A stretch of DNA of 64,000 nucleotides from Bacteroidales bacterium (GTDB lineage Bacteria > Bacteroidota > Bacteroidia > Bacteroidales > P3). The stretch is taken from contig JAGCUZ010000013.1 in the NCBI GenBank assembly GCA_017962615.1, forward strand, positions 1 to 64,000, given 5' to 3'. Of this stretch, positions 27,255 to 37,854 are shown one piece after another. Below the pieces are notes generated by a model. The model was not told where the DNA came from. It was given only the letters and a program-made list of their open reading frames with translations, and made no database searches. Position numbers and translations under genes: made by a program. Numbering within the stretch: position 1 is the first letter of the stretch; each line of letters opens with the position of its first letter.

Positions 27255-27668
27255 ATGAAGAAGACATTGATGCTATGCACGGCGATGGTAGCGATGGCGC
27301 TTTGCGCCGAGGCGCAAAGCGCGACCGATAGTGTGGTATTTAAGGGAACCGTGATTGATAGCACAAACGGAGATGCAATACTTTTTGCCGAGGTAAATGT
27401 ACGCGACCAGTGCCATACATACTGGGTTGATACAACTGACATCGAGGGGAACTTTGAAATATCTATGCTCGCTGGAGTATATGACATCGAAGTGTCATTT
27501 ATGGGTTATGAACATTATAGACGGCGTGTCAAAGTAACCAACGCCGAGCCATACACGATTAAACTGCAACCCAAGCGCAATGCCTACCCTGGGGTTAATT
27601 ATCCTAGTGGCAAAGGTGTTGTATTGGATTTGAAAGATACAATTGAACATAAAACAGCTGAAGAATAG
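27255..27668 (+). CDS. Small secreted carboxypeptidase-regulatory-like domain protein
   Basis: The protein has 137 residues. A signal peptide (MVAMALCAEAQ) is followed by one CarboxypepD_reg-like beta-sandwich: FKGTVIDSTNGDAILFAEV, DIEGNFEISMLAG and YDIEVSFMGYE. Such domains usually start TonB-dependent receptors, but here the domain stands alone with a short charged tail. The gene uses more A/T at third positions than its neighbours. The role is unknown. Confidence 0.75.
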   Translation: MKKTLMLCTAMVAMALCAEAQSATDSVVFKGTVIDSTNGDAILFAEVNVRDQCHTYWVDTTDIEGNFEISMLAGVYDIEVSFMGYEHYRRRVKVTNAEPYTIKLQPKRNAYPGVNYPSGKGVVLDLKDTIEHKTAEE

Positions 27669-27779
27669 CAATCCAAGAAAAGAAAGCGCTTGTATATACA
27701 AAAATAACGTTGCGCATGGTATACAATATTATTGCAAAAGTGACGTTATAGGTCACATTATATATAAAAACAGTGTACC

Positions 27780-29654
27780 ATGGAAAACAGACAGTACAGG
27801 CTGCTTGAAGCCGGTGAAATCGAGACTTTGGAACGTTTGGGCAACCGTGCCCGGGACTGGAACAGGGTGATGGTTACGGAGGGGTTCTGCCCCGACATGA
27901 TGCGCGGCAACACGCTGTGGGGCGACGTGCGCATAGAGTGCGACGCATCGGCGCCCGCCCTGCTGAAGGACGGCATAGTGGAATGGCCTGTAGGCATAGA
28001 GAACAGCACGCTGAAGGACTGCACCATAGGCGACGGCTGCGTGGTACGCAACGTGAGGATGCTGTGCGGCTACACCGTGGGGCGCGGCTGCCTGCTGAGC
28101 AACATCGACGAGATGTGCGCCGACAGCGACACGCCGGCATGGCTGGAGCCCATGAACGAATGCGGCGGACGGCGCGTGATGGCCGTTGGCGGCATGAGGG
28201 TTGGCGACGCCTACCTCTGGGCCCGCTTCCGCGACCACAGGGGCATGGTTGAGCGGCTGGAGAGCCTGTCGCTCAAAGCCCTGAAGGGCGGCAGCGGCTA
28301 CGGTACGGTGGGCGACGGCGCTGTGGTGAAGAACTGCAAGGAGATACGCAACGTGCGCATCGAGTCGACCGCCGAGGCACCGACGCGCATATACGACTGC
28401 ATAGCACTCACCGACGGCGTGATAAGCCCGGGCTGCACGCTGGAGTTCGGCATCATAGCGCAGCGCTTCCTGCTGGGCGAGAACGTGAAGCTGGAGTACG
28501 GCCTGAGGCTCAACGACAGCGTGGTGGGCGACAACTCGACCGTGGCACGTTGCGAGATGGGCAACAGCAGAGTGTTTCCCGCCCACGAGCAGCACCACAA
28601 CAACTCGTTCCTCATCGCCGGCCTGATAATGGGCCAGAGCAACATAGCCGCAGGCGGCACGCTGGGCTCGAACCACAACGGCCGCACCGCCGACAACGAG
28701 ATGGCCGGAGGGCGCGGCTTCTGGCCAGGGCTGTGCGTGAGCGTGAAGCACTCGAGCCGCTTTGCCAGCTACTGCCTGCTGAGCAAGGCCGACTATCCCC
28801 ACGAGCTAAACATCACCCTGCCTTTTGCCCTGGTGAACAACAACACGGCCAAGAACCGGCTGGAGGTGATGCCCGCCTACTGGTGGATGTACAACATGTA
28901 CGCCCTGAACCGCAACATCAAGAAGTTCGCCAAACGCGACAAACGCGTGTACAAGGCGCAGCACATAGAGTTCGACCCCTTCGCCCCCGACACCGCCGAG
29001 GAGATGCTGCTTGGGCGCGGGCTGCTGAAGATGTGGACTGAGAAGGCCTACCAGGAGAGCAACGGCGGAGCGCAGTGCGACCTTGGCGAAGGACTGGCCA
29101 AGAGCGTTGGCGAGCTGCCGCACATAGAGGTGCGCGGCTACGGCATGGAGCACAGCCACCGTCCCACCGTGATACTGAAGCCCGGCGCAGCCTACAAGGC
29201 CTACGAGGAGATGCTGATATACTACGCCATGCGGGTGCTCACCGAGCGCTACGGCGACGCCATGCCGCCCAAGGAGCTCAACGAAGGCGACGCACGCGTG
29301 CAGTGGTGGATCAACATTGGCGGCCAGCTTGTCACCAAGCCCGACGCCGACCGGCTCATAGCCGACATCGAGAGTGGTGAGCTTGACAGCTGGGAGGCCA
29401 TACACTGCAGGATGGACCAGCTGTGGGAGGCCTATCCCGAGCAGAAGGTGCGCCACGCTTACCAGGTGCTGTGCGAGCTGAGCCAGCGCAAAGCCCTCGA
29501 CGAGCGCGAGTGGGCCCGCTACCAGGTGCGCTACGCGCAGATACAACAATACGTGGAAGACCAGAAGACAATAACCCGCAAGAAAGACGACGACAACGAG
29601 TTCCGCCAGATGACCTACTGGAACAGCGAAGAGATGCGGGCCGTGCTGGAGTAA
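27780..29654 (+). CDS. DUF4954 family protein (left-handed beta-helix)
   Basis: The protein has 624 residues. The first 350 residues contain imperfect hexapeptide repeats (IENSTLKDCTIGDGCVVRNV, NVKLEYGLRLNDSVVGDNS), as in sugar-nucleotide or acyl transferases with a left-handed beta-helix. The C-terminal 270 residues are helical. DUF4954 is a Bacteroidota family of unknown function. The beta-helix suggests a nucleotidyl- or acyl-transferase relation, which is inference. It is 81 bp upstream of uvrA. Confidence 0.75.
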   Translation: MENRQYRLLEAGEIETLERLGNRARDWNRVMVTEGFCPDMMRGNTLWGDVRIECDASAPALLKDGIVEWPVGIENSTLKDCTIGDGCVVRNVRMLCGYTVGRGCLLSNIDEMCADSDTPAWLEPMNECGGRRVMAVGGMRVGDAYLWARFRDHRGMVERLESLSLKALKGGSGYGTVGDGAVVKNCKEIRNVRIESTAEAPTRIYDCIALTDGVISPGCTLEFGIIAQRFLLGENVKLEYGLRLNDSVVGDNSTVARCEMGNSRVFPAHEQHHNNSFLIAGLIMGQSNIAAGGTLGSNHNGRTADNEMAGGRGFWPGLCVSVKHSSRFASYCLLSKADYPHELNITLPFALVNNNTAKNRLEVMPAYWWMYNMYALNRNIKKFAKRDKRVYKAQHIEFDPFAPDTAEEMLLGRGLLKMWTEKAYQESNGGAQCDLGEGLAKSVGELPHIEVRGYGMEHSHRPTVILKPGAAYKAYEEMLIYYAMRVLTERYGDAMPPKELNEGDARVQWWINIGGQLVTKPDADRLIADIESGELDSWEAIHCRMDQLWEAYPEQKVRHAYQVLCELSQRKALDEREWARYQVRYAQIQQYVEDQKTITRKKDDDNEFRQMTYWNSEEMRAVLE

Positions 29655-29663
29655 AGAGCACCC

Positions 29664-29738
29664 GCAGCAGCCGAGATCGGCTGCCGCGACCCATGATAAT
29701 ACACATGCAGCAGCCGAGATTGGCTGCTGCAATCCATG
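29664..29738 (+). repeat. Tandemly duplicated hairpin leader before uvrA
   Basis: Two direct copies 43 bp apart each contain the hairpin GCAGCAGCC-N6-GGCTGCTGC (29664-29687 with one mismatch, 29707-29730 perfect) followed by CCATGATAAT. The second ATGATAATG is the uvrA start. The initiation region has therefore been duplicated. Confidence 0.85.
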
Positions 29739-32600
29739 ATAATGAAAGACAACATCTACATAAAAGGGGCTCGCGTCAACAACCTGAAGAACATCGACGT
29801 AGAGATACCCCGCAACAAGCTGGTGGTGATAACAGGGCTGAGCGGCAGCGGCAAATCGTCGCTGGCATTCGACACGCTGTACGCCGAAGGACAGCGGCGC
29901 TACGTGGAGAGCTTGAGCTCGTACGCCCGCCAGTTCCTTGGCCGCATGCAAAAGCCCGAAGTGGACTACATACACGGCATATCGCCCGCCATAGCCATCG
30001 AGCAGAAGGTGATAGCCTCCACGCCGCGCTCGACCGTTGGCACGAGCAGCGAGATATACGAATACCTGAAGCTGCTCTTCGCCCGCGTGGGCCACACCTA
30101 CTCGCCCGTATCGGGCACCGAGGTGAAACGCCACAGCGTGAGCGACGTGGTCGACTACATATACACCCTGCCCGAGGAGGCCACCGTGGTGCTGTACAGC
30201 CCGCTTGCCGCATCGGACGACAGGCCTTACGACAAGCAGCTCAAGATACTGCAGCAGGAAGGCTTCGTACGTGTAAGCGTCGACGGCACGATGATGCACA
30301 TTGACGACTTCGACGCAGGCAGCCAGCCACGCGAGGTGCTGCTGGTGATTGACCGCATAAGGGTGCACCACAACGACGACGACCAGCTGGCACGCATCAG
30401 CGAGTCGGTGCAGACAGCCTTCTTCGAAGGACGCGGCGCGTGCCGCGTGACCTGCCAGACAGCCGACGGCAAAGAGAGCAGCGCCGCGTTCAGCAACCGC
30501 TTCGAGGCCGACGGCATCACCTTCGAGAAGCCCAATCCCAACTTCTTCAGCTTCAACAACCCCTACGGAGCCTGCCCCACCTGCCAAGGCTACGGGCAGA
30601 TAATAGGCATCGACGAGAACATAGTGGTGCCCAACAAGAGCCTGTCGGTGTACGAAGGCGCAGTGACCTGCTGGAAAGGCGACAAGATGGGCGAATGGAA
30701 GACGCATCTTATCAAGCAGTCGCCCAAGATGGGGTTCCCCATCCACACACCCTACTGCGACCTATCGGAGGCCGACCGCGACAAGCTGTGGAACGGCGAC
30801 CGCTACTTTGAAGGCATCAACGGCTTCTTCAAATGGGTTGAAAGCCAGGCCTACAAGATACAATACCGCGTGATGCTGTCGCGCTACAGAGGCAAGACGG
30901 TATGCCCTGACTGCAAAGGCACACGCCTGAGGAGCGACGCGGCATACGTGAAGGTGGGCGGCCGCAGCATAGTGGAGCTGACCTCCATGCCCGTGTCGCA
31001 GCTGCAACAGTTTATCGACAACCTGCAGTTGTCGGAGTTTGAGACACAAGCCAGCGCCCGCATCCTCAAGGAGCTGCGCTGCCGCGTGGGCTACCTGATG
31101 GACGTTGGTCTCGGCTACCTCACCCTCAACCGCATGAGCAACACGCTGAGCGGCGGCGAAAGCCAGCGCATCAACCTGGCCACGTCGCTGGGCAGCTCGC
31201 TGGTTGGCTCAATGTACATCCTCGACGAGCCGTCGATAGGGCTACACCCCCGCGACACCGAACAGCTCATAGGCGTGCTGAGGCACCTGCGCGACCTGGG
31301 AAACACGGTGATAGTGGTGGAGCACGACGAAGAGATAATACGCTCAGCCGACTGGGTCATCGACATAGGTCCCGGCGCAGGACGCCTGGGCGGCGAAGTC
31401 GTCTACGCCGGTCCCGTCGGCAAGGGCAAGATGAAGGTGGAGAAAGGCAAGACATCGTACACCGCCGAGTACCTCGAAGGACGGCTGAGCATAGCCACGC
31501 CACCGTCGCGCCGCAAATGGCGCGACCATATCGACATCGTAGGCGCCTACAGCCACAACCTCAAGCACATCGACGTCACCATACCCCTTCAGGCCCTCAC
31601 CGTTGTGAGCGGCGTGAGCGGCAGCGGCAAGACCTCGCTGGTGAAGCAAGTACTGTACGAGACGCTGCAGAAGCGCTTCGACGGCAACGACGACTACGTG
31701 AGCGACTGCAAAGCGCTGCGCGGCGACCTGAAGCGCATAAGCGGCGTAGAGCTGGTCGACCAGAACCCCATAGGCAAATCGAGCCGCAGCAATCCCGCCA
31801 CCTACATAAAAGCCTACGACGAGATACGGCAGCTCTACGCCCTGCAGCCGCTGGCCAAGGCTCGCGGATACAAGGCGGGCTACTTCTCGTTCAACGTGGA
31901 AGGCGGCCGCTGCGAGACCTGCGAGGGCGAAGGCTTCGTGACCATAGGCATGCAGTTTATGGCCGACATTCACCTGGTGTGCGAGGACTGCCACGGCACA
32001 CGATTTCAGGAGGAGACCCTGGAGGTGGAATACAAAGGCCGAAACATCAGTGAGGTGCTGGAGATGACGGTGGACCAGGCTGTCGACTTCTTCGACCCCG
32101 CCGACAGCAACGCCGCACCCACCATGACTGCCACGCTGAACGCCATACAAGGGCGACTCAAGGCCCTGCAGGACGTAGGCCTAGGCTACCTCAAGCTGGG
32201 ACAGAGCTCCAGCTCGCTGAGCGGCGGCGAGGCGCAGCGCGTCAAGCTGGCCTCCTACCTCGTGAAAGGCGACAGCAGCAGCCCGCTGCTCTTCATCTTC
32301 GACGAACCATCTACAGGCCTGCACTTCCACGACATACAGAAGTTGCTCAGCGCCTTCAACACCCTCATAGAGAGAGGCCACAGCATAGTGGTCATCGAGC
32401 ATCACCCCGACATAATAAAGACCGCCGACTGGGTTATCGACATGGGACCCGAAGGGGGCGACAAAGGCGGCGAGATAGTCTTTGCCGGCACACCCGAAGA
32501 GCTTGTGAAATGCCCGGCATCGTACACTGCCAAGGCTCTGCACCTCGACCCACAGCCAGCACCAAAGACAGCCAAGCGGCAAACAAAGAAAGCTAAATAA
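29736..32600 (+). CDS. uvrA: Excinuclease ABC subunit A
   Basis: The protein has 954 residues and two ABC ATPase modules. Walker A motifs are GLSGSGKSS near residue 32 and GVSGSGKTS near 628. Zn motifs include CPTC...CPDCKGTRL and [10 protein letters not shown]...[12 protein letters not shown] signatures are [12 protein letters not shown] and [12 protein letters not shown]. It finds DNA damage and loads UvrB in nucleotide excision repair. The start is ATG 29736 or 29742, right after a duplicated hairpin that could influence translation. Confidence 0.97.
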   Translation: MIMKDNIYIKGARVNNLKNIDVEIPRNKLVVITGLSGSGKSSLAFDTLYAEGQRRYVESLSSYARQFLGRMQKPEVDYIHGISPAIAIEQKVIASTPRSTVGTSSEIYEYLKLLFARVGHTYSPVSGTEVKRHSVSDVVDYIYTLPEEATVVLYSPLAASDDRPYDKQLKILQQEGFVRVSVDGTMMHIDDFDAGSQPREVLLVIDRIRVHHNDDDQLARISESVQTAFFEGRGACRVTCQTADGKESSAAFSNRFEADGITFEKPNPNFFSFNNPYGACPTCQGYGQIIGIDENIVVPNKSLSVYEGAVTCWKGDKMGEWKTHLIKQSPKMGFPIHTPYCDLSEADRDKLWNGDRYFEGINGFFKWVESQAYKIQYRVMLSRYRGKTVCPDCKGTRLRSDAAYVKVGGRSIVELTSMPVSQLQQFIDNLQLSEFETQASARILKELRCRVGYLMDVGLGYLTLNRMSNTLSGGESQRINLATSLGSSLVGSMYILDEPSIGLHPRDTEQLIGVLRHLRDLGNTVIVVEHDEEIIRSADWVIDIGPGAGRLGGEVVYAGPVGKGKMKVEKGKTSYTAEYLEGRLSIATPPSRRKWRDHIDIVGAYSHNLKHIDVTIPLQALTVVSGVSGSGKTSLVKQVLYETLQKRFDGNDDYVSDCKALRGDLKRISGVELVDQNPIGKSSRSNPATYIKAYDEIRQLYALQPLAKARGYKAGYFSFNVEGGRCETCEGEGFVTIGMQFMADIHLVCEDCHGTRFQEETLEVEYKGRNISEVLEMTVDQAVDFFDPADSNAAPTMTATLNAIQGRLKALQDVGLGYLKLGQSSSSLSGGEAQRVKLASYLVKGDSSSPLLFIFDEPSTGLHFHDIQKLLSAFNTLIERGHSIVVIEHHPDIIKTADWVIDMGPEGGDKGGEIVFAGTPEELVKCPASYTAKALHLDPQPAPKTAKRQTKKAK

Positions 32601-33191
32601 ATGACATCAACAAAGAAGATACAGACAGCCTCTGCTATTGGCCTGTACGCCTCCATCGTGTTGGGGGCAGCGGTGATAGTGTTCAACTACCAGTCCAAGT
32701 ACAGGTTCTACATGTACAACAACGAAATGTACAAGCAACTGATGATTGTTGGCGCAGTGTTGGCCGTGGCCGACATTGCACTTATTCTCCTGAGACTGCG
32801 CAAGCAGATACCGCGCATAAGACAGTCCGAAGAAGGTGTGGAGTACAAGATGCAGCGGTATGCGTCGCTTGTGTCCGGCACGTTCTACGGCACCTTGTTC
32901 ATAGTGGCTGCCGAATGCGCCATCATTGTGCTGAGTAACAACAGGGAACTGATTATGCTGGTGCTGTTGTTGGTGCTGATGCTGTTCCTATCCTACCCCA
33001 ACATGTACAAGATAAAGGTCGACCTCGGACTCAGCGACGATGAGATGTCGAACCTTTATGGCGACAAGTATATACGCGAGCAGAGCCAGTGGGACGAACG
33101 CCCCATAGCCTGCGTTGAGCTTGGCAAGACCGAGCCCGAGACCATTGACAGCGAGGCCGAGGACAAAGACGGCGAAACCGATAACCAATGA
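32601..33191 (+). CDS. Four-helix membrane protein of unknown function
   Basis: The protein has 196 residues. Hydrophobic segments lie at about 11-29, 45-65, 92-112 and 118-137. An acidic, disordered C-terminal tail (EPETIDSEAEDKDGETDNQ) follows. The start codon directly follows the uvrA stop and the 3' end overlaps mnmE by 4 bp, so it is in an operon with both. Confidence 0.7.
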   Translation: MTSTKKIQTASAIGLYASIVLGAAVIVFNYQSKYRFYMYNNEMYKQLMIVGAVLAVADIALILLRLRKQIPRIRQSEEGVEYKMQRYASLVSGTFYGTLFIVAAECAIIVLSNNRELIMLVLLLVLMLFLSYPNMYKIKVDLGLSDDEMSNLYGDKYIREQSQWDERPIACVELGKTEPETIDSEAEDKDGETDNQ

Positions 33192-34519
33192 AGTCACCCG
33201 ACACCATAGCAGCCGTAGCAACCCCGCCCGGAGTGGGCGGAGTGGCCGTAGTGCGCATATCGGGTCCCGACGCCATTGCCGTGACGATGCCGCTGCTGCG
33301 CCGCAAAGATGCACTGGCTCCGCGACACGCCTATCATGTCACCATCCTCGATGGCTCCCAGACGCTCGACGACGGCATAGTCGTATACTACCCGTCGCCC
33401 AACAGCTATACGGGCGAGGACACAGTAGAGATGTCATGCCATGGCTCGCGCTATGTCACACAACGCCTCCTTGAACTGCTTGTCACACATGGCGCACGGC
33501 TGGCCAAGCCAGGCGAGTTCACCATGCGGGCCTTCCTTGGCGGCAAGATGGACCTTGCGCAGGCCGAGGCCGTGGCGGATATTATAGATGCCACGTCAGA
33601 GTCGGCGCACACACTTGCCACGCGGCAGCTCAGCGGCCAAGTGTCGCGGCAGTTCGACGACCTGCGCAGCCAGTTTGTAGAGTTGGCATCGCTCCTTGAG
33701 TTGGAGCTCGACTTCAGCGACGAGGATGTGGAGTTTGCCGACCGCACCAAGCTCCTTGCCACACTCGACGCCATAGAGGATGTATCGCGCCGCACCGCCG
33801 AGAGCTTCCGTCTGGGCAACGCCATCAAGAACGGCATTCCCGTGGCCATTGTTGGCCAACCCAATGCCGGCAAGTCCACACTGCTCAACGCCCTTTTGGG
33901 CGACGACCGCGCCATAGTGAGCGACATCGCTGGCACCACGCGCGACACCATAGAGGAGCTGGTGACCATCGATGGCTTTCTGTTCCGTTTTGTCGACACC
34001 GCCGGCCTGCGCCACAGCGACGACCCCTTAGAGAGCGCCGGCATCGAGCGCAGCCTGCGCGCCGTGCAGCGGGCCGACGTGGTTATACTTGTCGACGATG
34101 GCGACACCATAGAGGAGCCGCGTTTTGCCGAAGCCGTCGCCGACAAGCGGGTGATACACGTAAGGAACAAGGTCGACCTCGTGCTAGGCTATAGTGCACC
34201 GAGTGATGTGATCCCCGTCAGCGCCAAGCTTGGCACAGGACTCGACGAATTGCGCCACAGCCTGGTGGAGCCCTACCTCGTCATGCGCAACAGCATGGCC
34301 GATGCTCCAATCCTTGCCAACGCAAGGCATTACGAGGCATTCCTGCATATCCTCGACGATGTGGAGCGTACACGCGAGGGCCTCTCGCGGCACATCCCAA
34401 CCGACCTTGTCATGGTCGACGTACGCGACGCCCTCTACCATCTTGGGCAGATTACAGGCCAAGTATCAAACAACGAACTACTTGACACCATATTCTCCCG
34501 ATTTTGCATAGGTAAATAA
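33188..34519 (+). CDS. mnmE: tRNA modification GTPase MnmE
   Basis: The protein has 443 residues. The N-terminal tetrahydrofolate-binding domain begins DTIAAVATPPGVGGVAVVRI. The G domain has GQPNAGKST (near residue 224), DTAGLR and NKVD. The C-terminus ends FCIGK, the invariant CxGK motif. With MnmG it makes the 5-carboxymethylaminomethyl modification at wobble U34. MnmG is not in the window. Confidence 0.96.
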   Translation: MKSPDTIAAVATPPGVGGVAVVRISGPDAIAVTMPLLRRKDALAPRHAYHVTILDGSQTLDDGIVVYYPSPNSYTGEDTVEMSCHGSRYVTQRLLELLVTHGARLAKPGEFTMRAFLGGKMDLAQAEAVADIIDATSESAHTLATRQLSGQVSRQFDDLRSQFVELASLLELELDFSDEDVEFADRTKLLATLDAIEDVSRRTAESFRLGNAIKNGIPVAIVGQPNAGKSTLLNALLGDDRAIVSDIAGTTRDTIEELVTIDGFLFRFVDTAGLRHSDDPLESAGIERSLRAVQRADVVILVDDGDTIEEPRFAEAVADKRVIHVRNKVDLVLGYSAPSDVIPVSAKLGTGLDELRHSLVEPYLVMRNSMADAPILANARHYEAFLHILDDVERTREGLSRHIPTDLVMVDVRDALYHLGQITGQVSNNELLDTIFSRFCIGK

Positions 34520-34599
34520 TTCCCATCATGCAATAAAACCATCACCTGCCGCGTTATAGCCGATTGTTATCAAAGTTCAGAAACTAATAAATCATTAAT

Positions 34600-35874
34600 A
34601 TGATTCAACTACAATACATTAAAGAACATACTGAAGAGTGCATCGAGCGCTTAAAGATAAAGAATGTTAAGGATGTGGAGGCCCGCATCGCCGAGATTAT
34701 AGCCCTCGACGAGAAGCGTCGCGCACTCCAGAAAAGCGCCGATGACGTCAAAGCCTCACAAAATGCATTGGCCAAGGAGATTGGCCAGCTCTTCAAGCAA
34801 GGCCAACGAGAGGAGGCCGAGCAGAAGAAAGCCCTCACCACAGAGCTGAAAGCCAAAGAAAAAGAGTTGGGCGACCAGCAGGCCGCTGTAGAGCAAGAAC
34901 TCAACACGAAACTCATATCGCTGCCAAACACTCCGCACATCACCGTGCCGCGCGGCACCAGCGAGGCCGACAACGTGGTGGTGGCCGAGTTCGGCACCAA
35001 GCCGTCACTGGGTCCCGACGCACTGCCCCACTGGGAGCTATGCGCCAAGTACGACATCGTCGACTTCGAACTGGGTAACAAGATAACGGGGGCCGGCTTC
35101 CCTGTCTACAAAGGCAAAGGCGCTCGCCTGCAGCGCGCCCTCATCAACTTCTTCCTCAACGAGGCCGCCAACGCAGGCTTCGTCGAGATAATGCCGCCAC
35201 TCATGGTCAACGAGGCCTCCGGTCTTGGCACAGGCCAGCTGCCAGACAAGGAAGGTCAGATGTACGCCATACCCCTCGACGGCTTCTACATGATACCCAC
35301 CGCCGAGGTGCCCATCACCAACATCTACCGCGACTGCATCGTCAAGGCCGAGCAGTTCCCCATCAAGCATGTAGGCTACTCCGAGTGTTTCCGCCGCGAG
35401 GCCGGCAGCTACGGCAAGGACGTGCGTGGCCTCAACCGCCTGCACGAGTTCAGCAAGGTGGAGATAGTCGTCATCGAGCATCCCGACCGCAGCTACGACC
35501 AGCTCGAAGAGATGAAAAAACACGTGGGCGGCCTGCTCGACAAGCTGGGCTTGCCCTACCATATCCTCAAACTGTGCGGAGGCGACATCAGCTTCACCAG
35601 CGCCATGACATTCGACTTCGAGGTGTGGAGCGGTGCACAGCAGCGTTGGCTCGAGGTGTCGAGCGTAAGCAACTTCGAGGCCTTCCAGGCCAACCGCATG
35701 AAGCTGCGCTTCAAGGATGCCGACGGCAAGATGCGCCTGGCGCACACCCTCAACGGCAGCGCCCTCGCCCTGCCGCGCATCGTCGCCGCACTGCTCGAGA
35801 ACAACCAGACTCCCGACGGCATAGTAATGCCCGAGGTGCTGAGATCTTATCTGGGTTTCGATGTAATCAACTGA
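34600..35874 (+). CDS. serS: Seryl-tRNA synthetase
   Basis: The protein has 424 residues. An N-terminal coiled-coil arm (residues about 30-105) is followed by the class II core. Motif 2 is YSECFRREAGSYGKD, and motif 3 is around LNGSALALPRIVAALLENNQ. TAEVPITN is the serine-binding loop. It charges serine tRNAs such as the tRNA-Ser(CGA) at 11299. An 80-bp gap separates it from mnmE. Confidence 0.97.
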   Translation: MIQLQYIKEHTEECIERLKIKNVKDVEARIAEIIALDEKRRALQKSADDVKASQNALAKEIGQLFKQGQREEAEQKKALTTELKAKEKELGDQQAAVEQELNTKLISLPNTPHITVPRGTSEADNVVVAEFGTKPSLGPDALPHWELCAKYDIVDFELGNKITGAGFPVYKGKGARLQRALINFFLNEAANAGFVEIMPPLMVNEASGLGTGQLPDKEGQMYAIPLDGFYMIPTAEVPITNIYRDCIVKAEQFPIKHVGYSECFRREAGSYGKDVRGLNRLHEFSKVEIVVIEHPDRSYDQLEEMKKHVGGLLDKLGLPYHILKLCGGDISFTSAMTFDFEVWSGAQQRWLEVSSVSNFEAFQANRMKLRFKDADGKMRLAHTLNGSALALPRIVAALLENNQTPDGIVMPEVLRSYLGFDVIN

Positions 35875-35904
35875 TAGCCCTGCAAGCTTTCTATAACATA
35901 CAAT

Positions 35905-35937
35905 AAAGGCTGCCCATCCACGTAGGCAGCCTTTATT
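35905..35937. terminator. Bidirectional terminator between serS and the barrel gene
   Basis: AAAGGCTGCC and GGCAGCCTTT pair across 10 nt, with A/T-rich tracts on both sides. It serves the convergent genes ending at 35874 and 35958. Confidence 0.85.
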
Positions 35938-35957
35938 ATTTGTTCTGTTCTAAACTA

Positions 35958-36662
35958 TTAGAAGTGGAATCCTATGCGGAATAGCAGGAGACCTACCTGC
36001 ACATGCTTCACAGGCTCAGGTTGACCCGAAACTGTAAGCGCAGGACGGTCGGACGACTTGGTATACTCAACAACATGCAATCCCATATGGTAGTAGTTGA
36101 GGCCTATCGACACATACTCACCCAGATATGTACCGCCACCAATCTGAAGCATCACCTGCCCCGTTGGCGAGTATTTGAAATACTGCTTGCCAGCCACGTT
36201 GTGGAAGCCTTCGGCCGTAACCGAGAAGATATCGTAACCCACACCAAACTCGGCATAAGGCATAATGATACGGTCAAGTGCGTAACGGTAGGTGACACCC
36301 ACCGTCAACGGTATGTTCCAATACTGCGGACGTTTGCAGTTGTCGTCTTCTACATAATCAATGCGCAAATCTTTCTTGAGGGGGTTCCAAAGCATGTCAA
36401 GACCCACAAACGGAGCCACCTCGCCGTAACCGATGTCGAAGAAGTACGACACGCGGGCACCAACACCGAAACCTATGGCGGCGTTGTTACCCATATAGGT
36501 CTTGCCCATAGGGTGGACATTTAGCGGGTTCTTATTGTTCTCGCCAAAGTCGCCCGTCGGCAGTCCCAAGTTGAGATACAGAGACTTCTCGAGCTGTGCG
36601 TTTGCGTTTATTCCTATTCCAACGAATAATGCAATGAATAATAAAGCACTGATTCTTTTCAT
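35958..36662 (-). CDS. Outer-membrane beta-barrel protein
   Basis: The protein has 234 residues with a signal peptide (FVGIGINANAQ). Strands such as GFGVGARVSYFFDIGYGEV and LTVGVTYRYALD and the C-terminal LFRIGFHF indicate a small barrel. A strong promoter lies upstream. The function is unknown. Confidence 0.7.
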   Translation of the reverse strand: MKRISALLFIALFVGIGINANAQLEKSLYLNLGLPTGDFGENNKNPLNVHPMGKTYMGNNAAIGFGVGARVSYFFDIGYGEVAPFVGLDMLWNPLKKDLRIDYVEDDNCKRPQYWNIPLTVGVTYRYALDRIIMPYAEFGVGYDIFSVTAEGFHNVAGKQYFKYSPTGQVMLQIGGGTYLGEYVSIGLNYYHMGLHVVEYTKSSDRPALTVSGQPEPVKHVQVGLLLFRIGFHF

Positions 36663-36696
36663 GTTATTACAATATTATTGTTTCGTAAATAAAGTA

Positions 36697-36728
36697 CAAA
36701 GATAAAAAATATATTTGTTTTGTGCAAA
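36697..36728 (-). promoter_or_regulatory. Promoter of the barrel gene at 36662
   Basis: On the minus strand TTTG (36728-36725), 20 bp, then TATCTTTG (36704-36697). Both boxes match the Bacteroidota consensus and the start codon lies 35 bp further on. Confidence 0.85.
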
Positions 36729-36759
36729 TTTTGATAGTGTTTTCACAAACAAGAATACA

Positions 36760-36802
36760 ACACTCCCCGAGGCATTGATTCTGGAATCGCCTCGGGGAGT
36801 GT
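36760..36802 (-). terminator. Hairpin terminator after nagB
   Basis: ACACTCCCCGAGGC and GCCTCGGGGAGTGT pair perfectly across 15 nt, 20 bp after the nagB stop. A weak T tract follows. Confidence 0.7.
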
Positions 36803-36822
36803 AATATAAAATACGATATTCG

Positions 36823-37644
36823 TTATTCGTACAGGTTGACGTAGCGGTCGAGGATGCCCTCTATACGCTGTTTGTCTTTGAAGTACTGATAGGTACTGAT
36901 CTTCAGTTCCACACAAGCCTCCTCGTCGCACACGATGATACCCTTGGGGTGCATCTGCAGGGCACTGACGGTCCACATGTGGTTGACTCCGTTCTCGATG
37001 GCGTGATGCAGTGCACGAGCCTTCTTGGGACCGTTGCACATGATAAGGACCTCGCGGGCATCCATAACGGTCTGCACACCGACGGTGAGAGCCTGCTTGG
37101 GCACCAAGTTGATATCGTTGTCGAAGAAGCGGCAGTTAGCCTGTATTGTATTGGTTGTAAGGGTCTTGATTCTTGTACGCGAACCAAGCGACGAACCCGG
37201 CTCGTTGAAGGCTATATGGCCGTCTTCGCCGATGCCGCCCATAAACAGGTCGATGCCACCGGCCTCGGCAATCATCTCCTCGTAGTGGCGGCACTCAGCC
37301 ATAAGGTCGGGCGCGTTGCCGTTGAGGATGTGGATGTTCTCTTTCTTTATGTCAATGTGGTTAAAGAAATTGTTGAACATGAAGCTGTGATAACTCTCGG
37401 GATGCGACTCGGGCAGACCCACGTACTCATCCATGTTGAAAGTCACCACATTCTGGAAACTGATTACACCCCTTTTGTTCAGCTCGATAAGTCTCTTGTA
37501 CAGACCCAGCGGCGAACTGCCGGTAGGACAGCCAAGCACAAAAGGCTTCTCAGGGGTTGGATTTGCATCTTTTATCCTTTTGGCGACATAGTTGGCCGCC
37601 CAGCGGGATAACTCATTGTAATCTTTTGCAATAGTTACGCGCAT
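36823..37644 (-). CDS. nagB: Glucosamine-6-phosphate deaminase
   Basis: The protein has 273 residues. [19 protein letters not shown] is the phosphate-binding start. NMDEYVGL carries the ring-opening Asp, and [19 protein letters not shown] holds the catalytic Asp/His region. It converts glucosamine 6-phosphate to fructose 6-phosphate and ammonia. Its length fits the allosteric hexameric type. It has its own promoter. Confidence 0.95.
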   Translation of the reverse strand: MRVTIAKDYNELSRWAANYVAKRIKDANPTPEKPFVLGCPTGSSPLGLYKRLIELNKRGVISFQNVVTFNMDEYVGLPESHPESYHSFMFNNFFNHIDIKKENIHILNGNAPDLMAECRHYEEMIAEAGGIDLFMGGIGEDGHIAFNEPGSSLGSRTRIKTLTTNTIQANCRFFDNDINLVPKQALTVGVQTVMDAREVLIMCNGPKKARALHHAIENGVNHMWTVSALQMHPKGIIVCDEEACVELKISTYQYFKDKQRIEGILDRYVNLYE

Positions 37645-37740
37645 TGTTGAAAATTATTAATTAATATATTGTGGTTAATTGTAGACAATAAACTGAGGTT
37701 CAAACACGTACCACACTCATCAATCAACACATGCAAAGTG

Positions 37741-37772
37741 CAAATTTACATTTAATTCTAAAATATAACAAA
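37741..37772 (-). promoter_or_regulatory. nagB promoter
   Basis: On the minus strand TTTG (37772-37769), 20 bp, then TAAATTTG (37748-37741). This predicts a leader of about 90 nt. Confidence 0.8.
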
Positions 37773-37854
37773 TAAAATCTTTAAACCTGCATGAATTTGC
37801 GCACCACAGCAGATAATTTATTCATTGTCTGTACATTGCAAAATACACATCTTA

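Noticed and set aside
28806..30746. 646-codon open frame on the minus strand
   Set aside because: It is antisense to the DUF4954 and uvrA genes, both with clear families. It is Val/His/Leu-rich with no motif, a by-product of GC-rich codon use.
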